Shown here: positions 17,534 to 25,945 of the stretch, in pieces
Position numbering within the stretch: the first letter of the stretch is position 1
Layout: each line of letters begins with the position of its first letter
NCBI GenBank assembly: GCA_965278995.1
Contig: OZ257136.1
Location: forward strand, 3,286,001-3,350,000
Origin: JADJYF01 sp965278995
GTDB taxonomy: Bacteria > Pseudomonadota > Gammaproteobacteria > Ga0077536
Direction: 5' to 3'
Length of the DNA: 64,000 bases
Notes under the pieces: model-generated
Told to the model about the DNA's origin: nothing
Databases searched by the model: none
Seen by the model: the letters and a program-made list of their open reading frames with translations, nothing else
Program-made: the position numbers and the translations under genes

Positions 17534-18736
17534 TCAGACGACCGTCGCCGGTACTGAGAATCCGACATAGTTCTCCGCCAAACTGGTCATCGCGGCGCGC
17601 GAGTTTGCGAGATAGGCGAGCTCGGCCTGCTGCAGCCGGCACGTGAATGCATCATCGGACAAACGATGCATGAGCGACGTGAACCACCAGGAAAATCGCT
17701 CGGCCTGCCAGACTCGCGCCAGACGCGAGCTCGAATAGCTGTCGAGCGCTCTGCCATCGTGCTCGCTGAACCAGGCGACCAGGGCACGGGCCAGCAAGGC
17801 GACGTCGCCGAGCGCCAGATTGAGCCCCTTGGCGCCGGTCGGCGGCACGATGTGGGCAGCGTCCCCGGCCAGGAAAAGATTGCCGTGACGCATGGGCTCC
17901 GTCACGAAACTGCGCAGTGGTGCAATGCTTTTTTCGAGCGAAGGGCCGGTGACGAGCTCATCTGCGGCGCTGGCTGGCAGACGTCGGCGCAGTTCGTCCC
18001 AGAAGCGCGTATCGGACCACGACGCAATGGCGTCATCCTGAGCAACCTGCACGTAATAGCGGCTGCGCGTAGTCGAACGCATGCTGCACAAGGCGAAGCC
18101 GCGTGCATGATTGGCATAGATCAATTCATGGGCCACCGGCGGCGTGTCGGCCAGAACTCCAAGCCATCCGAAAGGAAAAACGCGCTCGTAGTCACGTCGT
18201 CGTTCCGCCGGTATCGCGTGACGCGAAACGCCATGGAAGCCATCGCAACCGACGACGAATTCACAGCGCACCTGGTGAGTCCGCCCCCCGCACACGAACC
18301 GCAGCGTGGAGCGCGGCTGGTCGAGGTCGTGCAGGCTGACATCGCTGCAGCCATAGAAACTAACACCCTCGGTACGCGCTTGTGCCTGATGCAGATCCCG
18401 CGTGATTTCTGTCTGGCCGTAGACCATCACGCTGACGCCGGTCAGCGCCTTGAAATCGATGCGCGCAGTGCGCCCGTCGAAAGCCAGCTCGATACCCTCA
18501 TGGACCAACCCTTTGGCATGCATGCGCTGCCCAAGGCCGACCTCGTCGAGCAGCGCGACGCTGCCCTGTTCGAGCACGCCCGCGCGAACACGGCTCTCGA
18601 CATGCGCCTGCGTCTGTCGCTCCACCAGCACGTAGTGGATACCGGCGCGAGCGAGCAGATGCGCCAGCATCAGGCCGGCCGGACCGGCGCCGACTATTGC
18701 CACCTGGACGGCGATCTGGACGCTCCGTTCAGACAT
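17534..18736 (-). CDS. pobA: 4-hydroxybenzoate 3-monooxygenase
   Basis: 400 residues. ATG 18736 overlaps the pcaG stop by 8 bases, and the FAD-binding motif VAIVGAGPAGLMLAHLLARAG follows directly. Second FAD fingerprint GDAAHIVPPTGAKGLNLALGDV lies near residue 285 and the NADPH/FAD DG motif in VVGCDGFHGVSR. The length equals known PobA. It hydroxylates 4-hydroxybenzoate to protocatechuate with NADPH and O2 in the cytosol. Location inside the pca operon, between the dioxygenase and pcaB, gives a complete route from 4-hydroxybenzoate. No PobR/PobC regulator is adjacent. Confidence 0.95.
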   Translation of the reverse strand: MSERSVQIAVQVAIVGAGPAGLMLAHLLARAGIHYVLVERQTQAHVESRVRAGVLEQGSVALLDEVGLGQRMHAKGLVHEGIELAFDGRTARIDFKALTGVSVMVYGQTEITRDLHQAQARTEGVSFYGCSDVSLHDLDQPRSTLRFVCGGRTHQVRCEFVVGCDGFHGVSRHAIPAERRRDYERVFPFGWLGVLADTPPVAHELIYANHARGFALCSMRSTTRSRYYVQVAQDDAIASWSDTRFWDELRRRLPASAADELVTGPSLEKSIAPLRSFVTEPMRHGNLFLAGDAAHIVPPTGAKGLNLALGDVALLARALVAWFSEHDGRALDSYSSSRLARVWQAERFSWWFTSLMHRLSDDAFTCRLQQAELAYLANSRAAMTSLAENYVGFSVPATVV

Positions 18737-19268
18737 CGAAAAACACGGTTTCCCGCCAGCCCTGAAGATGAATGTCGTGGCGATAACCACACCCATCGCG
18801 CTCGGCGATCAGAGTTGCCCGGCGCGCGGCAGGAACGAGTCCGAGAACTGGATCGCTGGCATTGGCGGTAGCTTCGTCGGCGAAATACACGCGGGTTCGA
18901 AGATGCATGAGCAGGCCGCGCGCAAACAACGTGAGATTGACGTGCGGAGCCTGCTGGTCTACCCCCGTGCCGGCGACGCGGCCAGGCTTGCATGTGACGA
19001 ACCGATAATTCCCTTCGCCATCGAGCGCGACACGACCGGCGCAACGAAACGTCGCGCTGCCCTGCGCGTGATAAACCCCTGCTGCATCAGCCTGCCAGAT
19101 CTCGATCAGACCATCGGATATTGCCACGCCATCGCCATCGAATACGCGACCGCTGAGAACCATGGTGTTTTCACTAACCGCCGACGCCACGAGCCGATTG
19201 GCGCCCGGATTATCCAGAGCAATATGGAAAAACGGGCCGATGGTCTGCGACGGCGTGTGGCCACTCAC
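18729..19268 (-). CDS. pcaG: protocatechuate 3,4-dioxygenase, alpha subunit
   Basis: 179 residues from GTG 19268. This GTG overlaps the pcaH stop by 4 bases and has a GGAAGG-type ribosome site; the longer frame from 19283 is less likely. TPSQTIGPFFHIAL is the classic N-terminus of PcaG. The centre carries the intradiol-fold segment GLIEIWQADAAGVYH, and the end has the typical RDGCGYRHDIHLQG pattern. The alpha subunit lacks most iron ligands but shapes the active site with PcaH. Together they cleave protocatechuate between its hydroxyls to 3-carboxy-cis,cis-muconate. Confidence 0.94.
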   Translation of the reverse strand: MSGHTPSQTIGPFFHIALDNPGANRLVASAVSENTMVLSGRVFDGDGVAISDGLIEIWQADAAGVYHAQGSATFRCAGRVALDGEGNYRFVTCKPGRVAGTGVDQQAPHVNLTLFARGLLMHLRTRVYFADEATANASDPVLGLVPAARRATLIAERDGCGYRHDIHLQGWRETVFFDV

Positions 19269-19963
19269 GCCTTGCCTTCCCACGGTGTGCCGTCATCGCC
19301 CCGCAGCACGATGTCGAAACGATACGCCATCGCGTAGTCAGGCTGCGTGCGCTCCAGTGAGAATTTGGCAACCAGGCGCTGGCGTACGTCGGCATTAGTG
19401 ATGCTATGGAAAATCGGGTCGTAGTCCAGCGTGGGATCGCCCGGGAAATACATCTGTGTTACGAGCCTTGCGGCCCACGCGCTGCCGAACAGCGAAAAAT
19501 GAATATGCTTCGGGCGCCAGGCGTTGTGATGATTGCCCCACGGATAAGCGCCTGGTTCGATGGTCAGGAATTCGTAGTAGCCGTCAGCGTCGGTGACGGT
19601 CGCACCAGCGCCGATGAAATGCGCGTCCAGCGGTGCGTCATGTCGATCGCCATCGTGTCGATAGCGCCCAGCGGCATTCGCCTGCCAGACTTCGACCAGC
19701 GAGTCGCGTTCCGGCCGACCGTACTCATCGGTAACTCGCCCGAAGACGACGAGGCGCTGGCCGTGGGCTTCGCCGCCGGGCACCTGACGCGTCAAGTCGC
19801 TGGCGCCAGCGGCCAACACGTCACGACCATAGCGCGGGCCGCTGCGCTCGCTGATGGACAGTGGAATGCGTACCGGTAGTGCTTGCGGAGCCCGCTTGCG
19901 GCTCGACCGATAATCGACGAACGCGTTATCCGGATGTGTGCCCGGCGGGACCGGCCTGAACAT
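19265..19963 (-). CDS. pcaH: protocatechuate 3,4-dioxygenase, beta subunit
   Basis: 232 residues from ATG 19963. Intradiol dioxygenase signature LVEVWQANAAGRYRHDGDR contains one iron tyrosine; further on, GAYPWGNHHNAWRPKHIHFS supplies the second tyrosine region and the two histidines that bind non-heme Fe(III). The short N-terminal lead (VPPGTHPDN) matches PcaH. The start codon lies in the loop of a perfect hairpin shared with the pcaJ stop (19952-19976), so translation probably depends on ribosomes finishing pcaJ. The subunit partner is PcaG, directly downstream. Confidence 0.95.
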   Translation of the reverse strand: MFRPVPPGTHPDNAFVDYRSSRKRAPQALPVRIPLSISERSGPRYGRDVLAAGASDLTRQVPGGEAHGQRLVVFGRVTDEYGRPERDSLVEVWQANAAGRYRHDGDRHDAPLDAHFIGAGATVTDADGYYEFLTIEPGAYPWGNHHNAWRPKHIHFSLFGSAWAARLVTQMYFPGDPTLDYDPIFHSITNADVRQRLVAKFSLERTQPDYAMAYRFDIVLRGDDGTPWEGKA

Positions 19964-19976
19964 GCGGTTCAGGCCG
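19952..19976 (-). promoter_or_regulatory. hairpin spanning pcaJ stop and pcaH start
   Basis: CGGCCTGAAC and GTTCAGGCCG form a perfect 10-bp stem around a 5-base loop that contains most of the pcaH ATG (19961-19963). The pcaJ stop codon (19969-19971) lies in the stem. As mRNA this would hide the pcaH start until a ribosome ending pcaJ melts it: an arrangement expected for translational coupling of the CoA-transferase and dioxygenase genes. The structure is seen in the sequence; the function is inferred. Confidence 0.55.
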
Positions 19977-20640
19977 CGGCAGCCGTTACCAGTTGGCGAC
20001 AATTGCCGGCGAAATGAAGTGGAGCACCGGTCTTGGCCTGCAATTCGACGGCACTCAGTCCGGCAACCATGTCGGTGACCATCAAACCCTCCGTGGTGAC
20101 TTCGATGACAGCGAGATCGGAGTAAATCCGGTCGACACAACGAAGTCCGGTCAAGGGTAGATCGCAACGCAGCACGATTTTTGGCGTACCGTCCTTGGCG
20201 ACGTGGGCCGTGAGCATTACCCAGACCTGCTTGGCGCCGGCGACGAGATCCATCGCGCCGCCGACAGCCGGCGGCTTGGGCCCCGGCAATGCCCAGTTCG
20301 CCAGATCGCCGTTCGCGCCAACCTGGTACGCACCGAGGATTGAGATATCGATATGACCGCCGCGAATCATCGCGAACGAGTCGGCATGATGAAAATACGA
20401 TCCGCCCGGCAGAATCGTCACCGGCTGCTTGCCCGCGTTGATGAGATCGGTGTCCTCGGCGCCGGCTTGCGGAGCCGGGCCCATGCCGAGCAGTCCGTTC
20501 TCGGAATGCAGAACGAACTCGTGCCCTGCTGGAATATAATCGGCGACCAGCATCGGCATGCCTATCCCCAAGTTGACGTATGAGCCGTCGGCGATGTCGG
20601 CGGCAACCCGGCGAGCGATATCGGCAGCTGACAATTTCAT
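19969..20640 (-). CDS. pcaJ: 3-oxoadipate CoA-transferase, subunit B
   Basis: 223 residues. SENGLLGMGP carries the catalytic glutamate of family I CoA-transferases, and NLGIGMPMLVADYIP is the matching N-terminal block. It moves CoA from succinyl-CoA to 3-oxoadipate, together with PcaI. The ATG overlaps the pcaI stop by 4 bases (ATGA). The closest relatives could also be annotated as acetate or acetoacetate CoA-transferase subunit B (ScoB/AtoA), but the operon context decides for PcaJ. Confidence 0.9.
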   Translation of the reverse strand: MKLSAADIARRVAADIADGSYVNLGIGMPMLVADYIPAGHEFVLHSENGLLGMGPAPQAGAEDTDLINAGKQPVTILPGGSYFHHADSFAMIRGGHIDISILGAYQVGANGDLANWALPGPKPPAVGGAMDLVAGAKQVWVMLTAHVAKDGTPKIVLRCDLPLTGLRCVDRIYSDLAVIEVTTEGLMVTDMVAGLSAVELQAKTGAPLHFAGNCRQLVTAAAA

Positions 20641-21311
20641 CGTGACTCTCCCACTTCGAGCATCCGATTGATGAAGATGCCGGGCGTGACAACTTCTTCC
20701 GGATGCACCATCTCGACAAAATGACGCACTTCGACCAGCGTGGTTGAAGCCGCCATGGCCATGATCGGATTGAAATTGCGCGCGGTCTTGGGGTAGGTAA
20801 GGTTGCCCCAGCGATCGCCGGTCCGGGCGTGGATCAGCGCGATATCAGCGCGGATCGCGCGTTCGAGTACGTAATGTCGGCCGTCGAACTCGCGCGTTTC
20901 CTTGCCTTCGCCAAGCGGCGTGCCGTAGCCCGTTGCGGTATAGAACGCCGGGACGCCGGCACCACCGGCACGGATGCGTTCGGCCAGCGTGCCTTGCGGT
21001 ACGATTTCAAGTTCGATTTTTCCGGCCGCATAGAGGTCTTCGAAAATGACCGAGCCGGCGGAACGGGGAAACGAGCAGACCATCTTCCGCGCGCAGCCCG
21101 CTGCGAGCAGCAGAGCCAGGCCGTAGTCACCGGAGCCGGCATTATTGCTGACCAGCGTGAGATCGCGCAGACCGAGATCGCGGATGGCGCTGATGAGATG
21201 TTCCGGCACACCGGCATCGCCGAAACCGCCGACCAGTACTGTTGCACCATCCTTGAGATCAGGGCAATCGGCAAGCATTGCGGTCATGGTCGTACAGCGC
21301 TTGTCGATCAT
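20637..21311 (-). CDS. pcaI: 3-oxoadipate CoA-transferase, subunit A
   Basis: 224 residues. The CoA-transferase family I fingerprint DGATVLVGGFGDAGVPEHLI near residue 20 is the glycine-rich CoA-binding motif; SNNAGSGDYGLALLL and IPQGTLAERIRAGGAGVPAF-type segments follow in the usual order. It is the first gene of the operon pcaIJHG-pobA-pcaBC-P450, which ends pathway intermediates as 3-oxoadipyl-CoA. The next enzyme, the thiolase PcaF, is not in the window. The promoter should lie in the 156 bases before the divergent permease gene. Confidence 0.9.
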   Translation of the reverse strand: MIDKRCTTMTAMLADCPDLKDGATVLVGGFGDAGVPEHLISAIRDLGLRDLTLVSNNAGSGDYGLALLLAAGCARKMVCSFPRSAGSVIFEDLYAAGKIELEIVPQGTLAERIRAGGAGVPAFYTATGYGTPLGEGKETREFDGRHYVLERAIRADIALIHARTGDRWGNLTYPKTARNFNPIMAMAASTTLVEVRHFVEMVHPEEVVTPGIFINRMLEVGESR

Positions 21312-21467
21312 GCCCCGCTATCCTCACTGGTGAACTGTGCCTGCGTTGTACTGCACACGCAATGCGCTGGCAGTGCGTTGATTATGGCAAGAACAGGCGC
21401 GCGGGCGCCACCGCGCATGCGGCAGCGACAGGCTCCTAGAATGTGGGCAATTCAACGAGGTGCTGCA
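21312..21467. promoter_or_regulatory. divergent promoter region, pca operon / permease
   Basis: 156 bases between the pcaI start (minus) and the permease start (plus). An imperfect inverted repeat, CAATGCGC-TGGCA-GTGCGTTG at about 21359-21379, and a nearby TGCGT/ACGCA pair are possible operator halves. No -35/-10 pair is convincing. No pcaQ, pcaR or pobR gene is adjacent, so the regulator is probably elsewhere. Confidence 0.35.
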
Positions 21468-22946
21468 ATGTCCAGTCAGGCCGACCGTGAGTCATCAGCG
21501 ACCGGCGGCTTTGTCCGCGGGCTTGGTCTCGTCGATGGTACCCTGCTCGTCGCCGGCAACATGGTCGGCTCGGGGATCTTTATCGTCTCGGCCGATATCG
21601 CGCGTCAGGTCGGGTCACCGGGTTGGCTGTTGATCGTCTGGCTGATTGCCGGCGCGATGACGCTTACCGCTGCGCTCTCCTACGGCGAACTCGCCGCGAT
21701 GTACCCACGCGCCGGCGGACAGTACGTGTATCTGCGCGAAGCGCTCGGACCGCTGTGGGGGTTTCTTTACGGTTGGGCGCTGTTTCTCGTCATCCAGACC
21801 GGCACAATAGCCGCTGTCGGGATTGCATTCGCACGATTTCTCGGTGTGCTATGGCCCGCTATTTCACCGCAGACGCTGGTTCTCGACGGCGGCCTGTTGC
21901 CGGTACCGGGGATTGGCAATCTGGCGTTGTCGCTATCGACTCAGCAGCTGGTCGCGATCGGCGCAACGATGCTGCTGACAGTGGTCAATCTGCGCGGGCT
22001 CAGCGCCGGTCGCCTGGTGCAGGATGTTTTCACGCTGGCCAAGCTCGGCGCGTTGCTGGCACTGATCGGCCTCGGCCTGGCGTTCTATGGCCGAGTGCCA
22101 ACAGCAGCAATCCACATGGCCGAATTCTGGACGCCACGCGCGGACGGGATGACGCTCGCACCCGGTGCGCTCACGGTCGTCGTCGGCACCGCGCTGGTCG
22201 GCGCCTTGTTCTCTGCCGATGCCTGGAACAACGTCGGCTTCAGCAGCGAGGAGATGCGCAATCCGCGGCGCAATATCCCACTCAGCATGGCACTCGGCGT
22301 CGGCCTCGTCATTGCGCTCTATGTGCTCGCGAATCTCGCTTATCTCGTCGCTTTACCGCTGGCCGAGATCCAGCAGGCTGAACAGGACCGCGTCGCCGTT
22401 GCTACCGCGCGCGTGCTGCTCGGCAATACGGGCGAACAGCTGATGGCGATAGCCATCATGGTTGCAACATTCGGCTGCATGAACGGCATGATACTGACCG
22501 GCGCACGCGTGTATTACTCGATTGCGCGGGACGGCCTGTTTTTCCGCGCCGCAGGTTCGCTCAACCAACGGCAGGTGCCTGGTGCAGCATTGGTCATGCA
22601 GGCGGGCTGGATAATCGTGCTGACATTGCCGCGAACCTACGACCCGATCACCGGCGCTTACAGCAATCTCTATGGCAACCTGCTCGATTACATTGTGTTC
22701 GGCGTGCTGCTGTTCTATATGCTGACGATGACCTGCCTGTTCGTTCTGCGCCGTAAGCAGCCGCTGCTCGAACGCCCGGTGCGCGCGCTCGGGTATCCGC
22801 TCCTGCCGGCGCTCTACATCGTTGCCGCCGGGGTAGTGTGTGTGACCTTGCTGCTGGCGGACAAAACCCGCCTGAACGCGTTGCTCGGCCTGCTCGTAAT
22901 TGCCAGTGGCTTGCCCGCTTACGCGCTATGGCGCAAACGTCGATGA
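21468..22946 (+). CDS. APC-family amino acid permease
   Basis: 492 residues, about 12 hydrophobic segments, in the inner membrane. The first helix carries AGNMVGSGIFIVSADIA, the unwound substrate-binding GSGIF motif of the APC superfamily; GELAAMYPRAGGQYVYLREALG follows helix 2. SADAWNNVGFSSEEMRNPRRN is the next conserved block. ATG 21468 has ACGAGG upstream; an in-frame ATG at 21441 would add nine residues. Family members exchange or import amino acids and related amines. Lying between aromatic-catabolism clusters, it may take up tyrosine or another aromatic precursor, but nothing in the sequence fixes the substrate. Confidence 0.88.
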   Translation: MSSQADRESSATGGFVRGLGLVDGTLLVAGNMVGSGIFIVSADIARQVGSPGWLLIVWLIAGAMTLTAALSYGELAAMYPRAGGQYVYLREALGPLWGFLYGWALFLVIQTGTIAAVGIAFARFLGVLWPAISPQTLVLDGGLLPVPGIGNLALSLSTQQLVAIGATMLLTVVNLRGLSAGRLVQDVFTLAKLGALLALIGLGLAFYGRVPTAAIHMAEFWTPRADGMTLAPGALTVVVGTALVGALFSADAWNNVGFSSEEMRNPRRNIPLSMALGVGLVIALYVLANLAYLVALPLAEIQQAEQDRVAVATARVLLGNTGEQLMAIAIMVATFGCMNGMILTGARVYYSIARDGLFFRAAGSLNQRQVPGAALVMQAGWIIVLTLPRTYDPITGAYSNLYGNLLDYIVFGVLLFYMLTMTCLFVLRRKQPLLERPVRALGYPLLPALYIVAAGVVCVTLLLADKTRLNALLGLLVIASGLPAYALWRKRR

Positions 22947-22994
22947 GCGTCATGGTGCCAATCGTGACCTCGCAGCACGTCCACACTCCCGCGC

Positions 22995-23025
22995 TTGACT
23001 CGATTACTGACCGGCGCAGTATGCT
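22995..23025 (+). promoter_or_regulatory. possible sigma-70 promoter for hpaB
   Basis: TTGACT at 22995 and TATGCT at 23020 resemble -35 and -10 boxes, 19 bases apart, slightly long. The position, about 45 bases before the hpaB start in an otherwise gene-free gap, fits. Other elements were not found. Confidence 0.4.
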
Positions 23026-23069
23026 GCGTGGCGCAACGGCCGCCGAATGATTCCCGACAGGACACCGCC

Positions 23070-24530
23070 ATGACGAGCATGCCACTGGGAGCAGGAATAC
23101 GTAGCGGCCAGCAATACCTGGCTGGCCTGGAAGACGATCGCGAGGTCTGGCTGGGCGGACAGCGGGTCGCCAACGTCACCACGCATCCCGGCCTCGCGCG
23201 CGGAGCGCACACGCTGGCGGGTTTCCTCGACCGCCAGTTCGATCCTGCGCAGCAGGACCTGCTGACCTATACCGAGAACGGCCAGCGTTATGCGATGTCG
23301 TTTCTAACTCCGCGTTCGCAGGCCGACGTAGCCAGGCGCGGCGCCGCGTTCTACGCCTGGGCAACTTGGTCTAACGGTATGTTCGGTCGCACGCCCGACT
23401 ACAAGAATGCGTCCGTCATGGCCTTTGCCGCAGCGGCCGACTTTCTCGCCCAGGGCAATGCCGACTATGCCGACAACATGCGCCGCTACTACGAGTACGT
23501 GCGCAGCAACGACAAGGTGCTGACCCACACCCTGGTCAATCCGACCTTCAATCACGCACAGGCCAAAGAAGGCAAATACAGCGACAAGGTCGCGCTGCAG
23601 GTAGTCAAGGAAACCGATGCCGGAATCATCGTCAACGGCGCGCGTCTGCTGGCGACACTCGGACCGCTCGCCGACGAAATCGAAGTGTTTCCATCGACGC
23701 TGCTCACCGCCTCGCCGGAGAACCTGCCGTTCGCGTTCGCATTCGCGATGCCGATAGCAACGCCCGGCCTGAGCCTGATTTGTCGTGACAGCTACGACCA
23801 CGGTCGTTCGCATTTCGACGCACCGCTCGCCTCGCGCTATGAAGAAATGGATGCCGTCGTCATTTTCAAGAACGTGTTCGTGCCGTGGGAACGCGTTTTC
23901 ATGTATCGCGAACCTCTGCTGTGCAATCGAGCATTTGCCGAAACTAATGCCGTCATCCACATGATGCATCAGGTGGTCTGCGGCAAACTGGCCAAAGCCG
24001 AGTTCATCGTCGGTCTGCTCTGCGCAATGGCGCGCGCCGCCGGCAAGGATAAGGATATGGAGGTCAAAGCACAGATCGCCGAGGCTATGTGGATAGCGGA
24101 GAGCGTGCGTGCATTCCGTTACGCTGGCGAAGGGCAGGCGCACCCCGATCAGCGCGGCATCTGGTTACCGCTGCGTCGACCGCTGGATACGTCGCGCAAT
24201 CTGTTTCCGCGCATGTATCCGCGATTGGTCGAACTGGTTCAGCTGTTGGGTTCGAGTTCCTTGATGGCGACGCCCTGCGAAGCAGATTTCAACGGCGGCA
24301 TCGCCGATGATGTCGGGCAGTATTTCCAGACCATCAATCTCGACAGTCACAGTCGGGTCGCGTTGTTCCGCCTTGCCCACGATGTTGCAATCTCTGCTTT
24401 CGGCAACCGCCAGGCGCTGTATGAACGCTTCTTTTTCGGGCCACAGAACATCATGGCTTCAATCTATTTTGATCTTTATGACAAAGACGAAATGATCGCG
24501 CGGGTCGAGCAATTGCTCAGCGCTGAGTGA
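23070..24530 (+). CDS. hpaB: 4-hydroxyphenylacetate 3-hydroxylase family monooxygenase, oxygenase component
   Basis: 486 residues from ATG 23070 (ACAGGA upstream). Length and pattern fit the HpaB/phenol-hydroxylase fold related to acyl-CoA dehydrogenases: THPGLARGAHTLAGFLDRQ and TENGQRYAMSFLTPRSQ at the N-terminus, DKVLTHTLVNPTFNHAQAK in the middle and a helical C-terminal FAD domain. HpaB uses reduced FAD from a separate flavin reductase (HpaC) to hydroxylate 4-hydroxyphenylacetate to homoprotocatechuate. No hpaC is adjacent. Members of this family also act on tyrosine, phenols or anthranilate, so the substrate is inferred from the hpa genes alongside. Confidence 0.88.
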   Translation: MTSMPLGAGIRSGQQYLAGLEDDREVWLGGQRVANVTTHPGLARGAHTLAGFLDRQFDPAQQDLLTYTENGQRYAMSFLTPRSQADVARRGAAFYAWATWSNGMFGRTPDYKNASVMAFAAAADFLAQGNADYADNMRRYYEYVRSNDKVLTHTLVNPTFNHAQAKEGKYSDKVALQVVKETDAGIIVNGARLLATLGPLADEIEVFPSTLLTASPENLPFAFAFAMPIATPGLSLICRDSYDHGRSHFDAPLASRYEEMDAVVIFKNVFVPWERVFMYREPLLCNRAFAETNAVIHMMHQVVCGKLAKAEFIVGLLCAMARAAGKDKDMEVKAQIAEAMWIAESVRAFRYAGEGQAHPDQRGIWLPLRRPLDTSRNLFPRMYPRLVELVQLLGSSSLMATPCEADFNGGIADDVGQYFQTINLDSHSRVALFRLAHDVAISAFGNRQALYERFFFGPQNIMASIYFDLYDKDEMIARVEQLLSAE

Positions 24531-24558
24531 GGTCGGAGCCTGCCGAAACCTGCTGTCG

Positions 24559-25017
24559 TCACTCGTCGCCGGTAAACTCACCGTCCGGCACTCCCCCCGA
24601 CAGCGCGACGGAGAATTCCGCCAGCAGGGCGTACAGCGTTTCCAGTTTGGCGAGGCCGAAAGCCTGCGCGATTGCAGCATAGACCTGCTCTGAATCCGGC
24701 CCTATCTGCATGAACAGGCGTGTCCCCTTGGCCGATAGTTCGAACACCGCGCGGCGCTGATCGAGCGCGTCACCGGCGCGCGTGACGAGTTTGCGGATTT
24801 CGCAGTAACGCAGAATGCGGGTCAGGCTGGGTGGCAACAGATAGCTGCGTCTGGCCAGTTCGCTGGCATCGATCCGCGGCCAGGCCGCCAGCACGCGAAT
24901 CACGCGCCACTGCTGTTCCGTCAGTGCGTGACGTTTCAACATCGGGCGGAAGCGGCTCATCGCCGCCTCGCGTGCTTTCAACAGCTGCAACGGCAGCGAG
25001 TGATCGATGTCGCGCAT
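24559..25017 (-). CDS. hpaR: HpaR-type MarR-family regulator
   Basis: 152 residues from ATG 25017, where the HpaR-like sequence LPLQLLKAREAAMSRFRPML begins. EQQWRVIRVLAAWP and LLPPSLTRILRYCEIRKLVTR form the winged helix, and DQRRAVFELSAKG the wing. Known HpaR proteins repress the 4-hydroxyphenylacetate meta genes and release DNA on binding the substrate. A GTG at 25080 that overlaps the upstream stop is an alternative start adding 21 residues. Last gene of the minus-strand hpa operon; its likely operator is the TTAACATGTTAA palindrome at 26973. Confidence 0.85.
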   Translation of the reverse strand: MRDIDHSLPLQLLKAREAAMSRFRPMLKRHALTEQQWRVIRVLAAWPRIDASELARRSYLLPPSLTRILRYCEIRKLVTRAGDALDQRRAVFELSAKGTRLFMQIGPDSEQVYAAIAQAFGLAKLETLYALLAEFSVALSGGVPDGEFTGDE

Positions 25018-25072
25018 GAAGCGCAAGCCGGCCGTCGCCGGCACGTCAGTTACTCGGCTGCGCTGCCCGCTT

Positions 25073-25945
25073 TCAGACACGCTCGGTGACAACAGTATTG
25101 CTTAACACACCGATGCCGGGAACTTCGACTTCGACAATGTCGCCACCTTTCAGATACTTCGGCGGGTCGAACCGCGCGCCAGCTCCGTTCGGGGTACCGG
25201 TAGCAATGATGTCGCCGGGCTGCAATCGATAGAACGACGACAGATAGCTGATCAGATAGCGAAATGGGAACATCAGATTGGCAGTGATGTCATGTTGTCG
25301 CAGTTCGCCGTTGACCCGCGTCATGACGGTCAGTTCGCTCATCGGATCAAGTTCGTCCGGTGTCACCAGCCAGGGTCCCATCGCGCCTGAATGCTCGAAA
25401 TTCTTGCCCTGGGTGACATTGAACTTGGAATGCCGCAGGTAGTCACGAACCGACCCTTCGTTCATGATTGTCAGACCCGCGACGTAGCGATGCGCATCAG
25501 ACTCCGCGACGCGGCGCCCGGCGCACCCGATGACGATGACGATTTCGCCTTCGTAATCGAGCTGGTTCGATTCCGGTGGATCTTGAATCGGCTGGGCGTG
25601 GCCGACCAGCGAGTCGCGGCTGCGCATGAAGACGCTCGGGTAACGCGGCGCCTCCGAACCATCTTTGTACTCCTCGTTCCGGTTGGCGTAGTTGACGCCG
25701 ATACAGATGATCTTCTCCGGGTTCGGGATGGTTGGCAGAAAACTGATTTCGTCGAGCGCATAGTCCGTACCCGCCGTGTTCGCGTCGCGCGCCAGATCGC
25801 TCAGCGCATCGGCACGGATCGCCGCGCGCAGGTCGTGATACCGGGGGTGTCGCAGGCCCAGATCCACGACACCTGTTCCAACGCCTGCACCAACGACGGC
25901 GCCGAAGCTCTCGCGTCCTGCCCGCTCGAAACTCAGGAACTTCAT
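25073..25945 (-). CDS. hpaG: FAH-family decarboxylase/isomerase, HpaG-like
   Basis: 290 residues of the fumarylacetoacetate hydrolase fold. IPNPEKIICIGVNYANRNEE and LDYEGEIVIVIG carry the conserved acidic metal ligands; MNEGSVRDYLRHSKFNVTQGKNFE and IIATGTPNGAG complete the family pattern. In the pathway this enzyme decarboxylates (and may isomerise) 5-carboxymethyl-2-hydroxymuconate to 2-oxohept-3-enedioate. Classic HpaG has two fused FAH units (about 430 residues); this is a single unit. As the hydratase HpaH is absent, one FAH-family protein might serve more than one step. The start overlaps the aldolase stop (ATGA). Confidence 0.82.
   Translation of the reverse strand: MKFLSFERAGRESFGAVVGAGVGTGVVDLGLRHPRYHDLRAAIRADALSDLARDANTAGTDYALDEISFLPTIPNPEKIICIGVNYANRNEEYKDGSEAPRYPSVFMRSRDSLVGHAQPIQDPPESNQLDYEGEIVIVIGCAGRRVAESDAHRYVAGLTIMNEGSVRDYLRHSKFNVTQGKNFEHSGAMGPWLVTPDELDPMSELTVMTRVNGELRQHDITANLMFPFRYLISYLSSFYRLQPGDIIATGTPNGAGARFDPPKYLKGGDIVEVEVPGIGVLSNTVVTERV

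Noticed and set aside
19265..20719. 484-codon frame including pcaH
   Set aside because: Only the part from 19963 is PcaH; the rest is antisense-like residue-rich shadow inside pcaJ.
20829..21467. Long upstream extension of the permease frame
   Set aside because: Opposite to pcaI and non-homologous; the protein proper starts at 21468 with a ribosome site.
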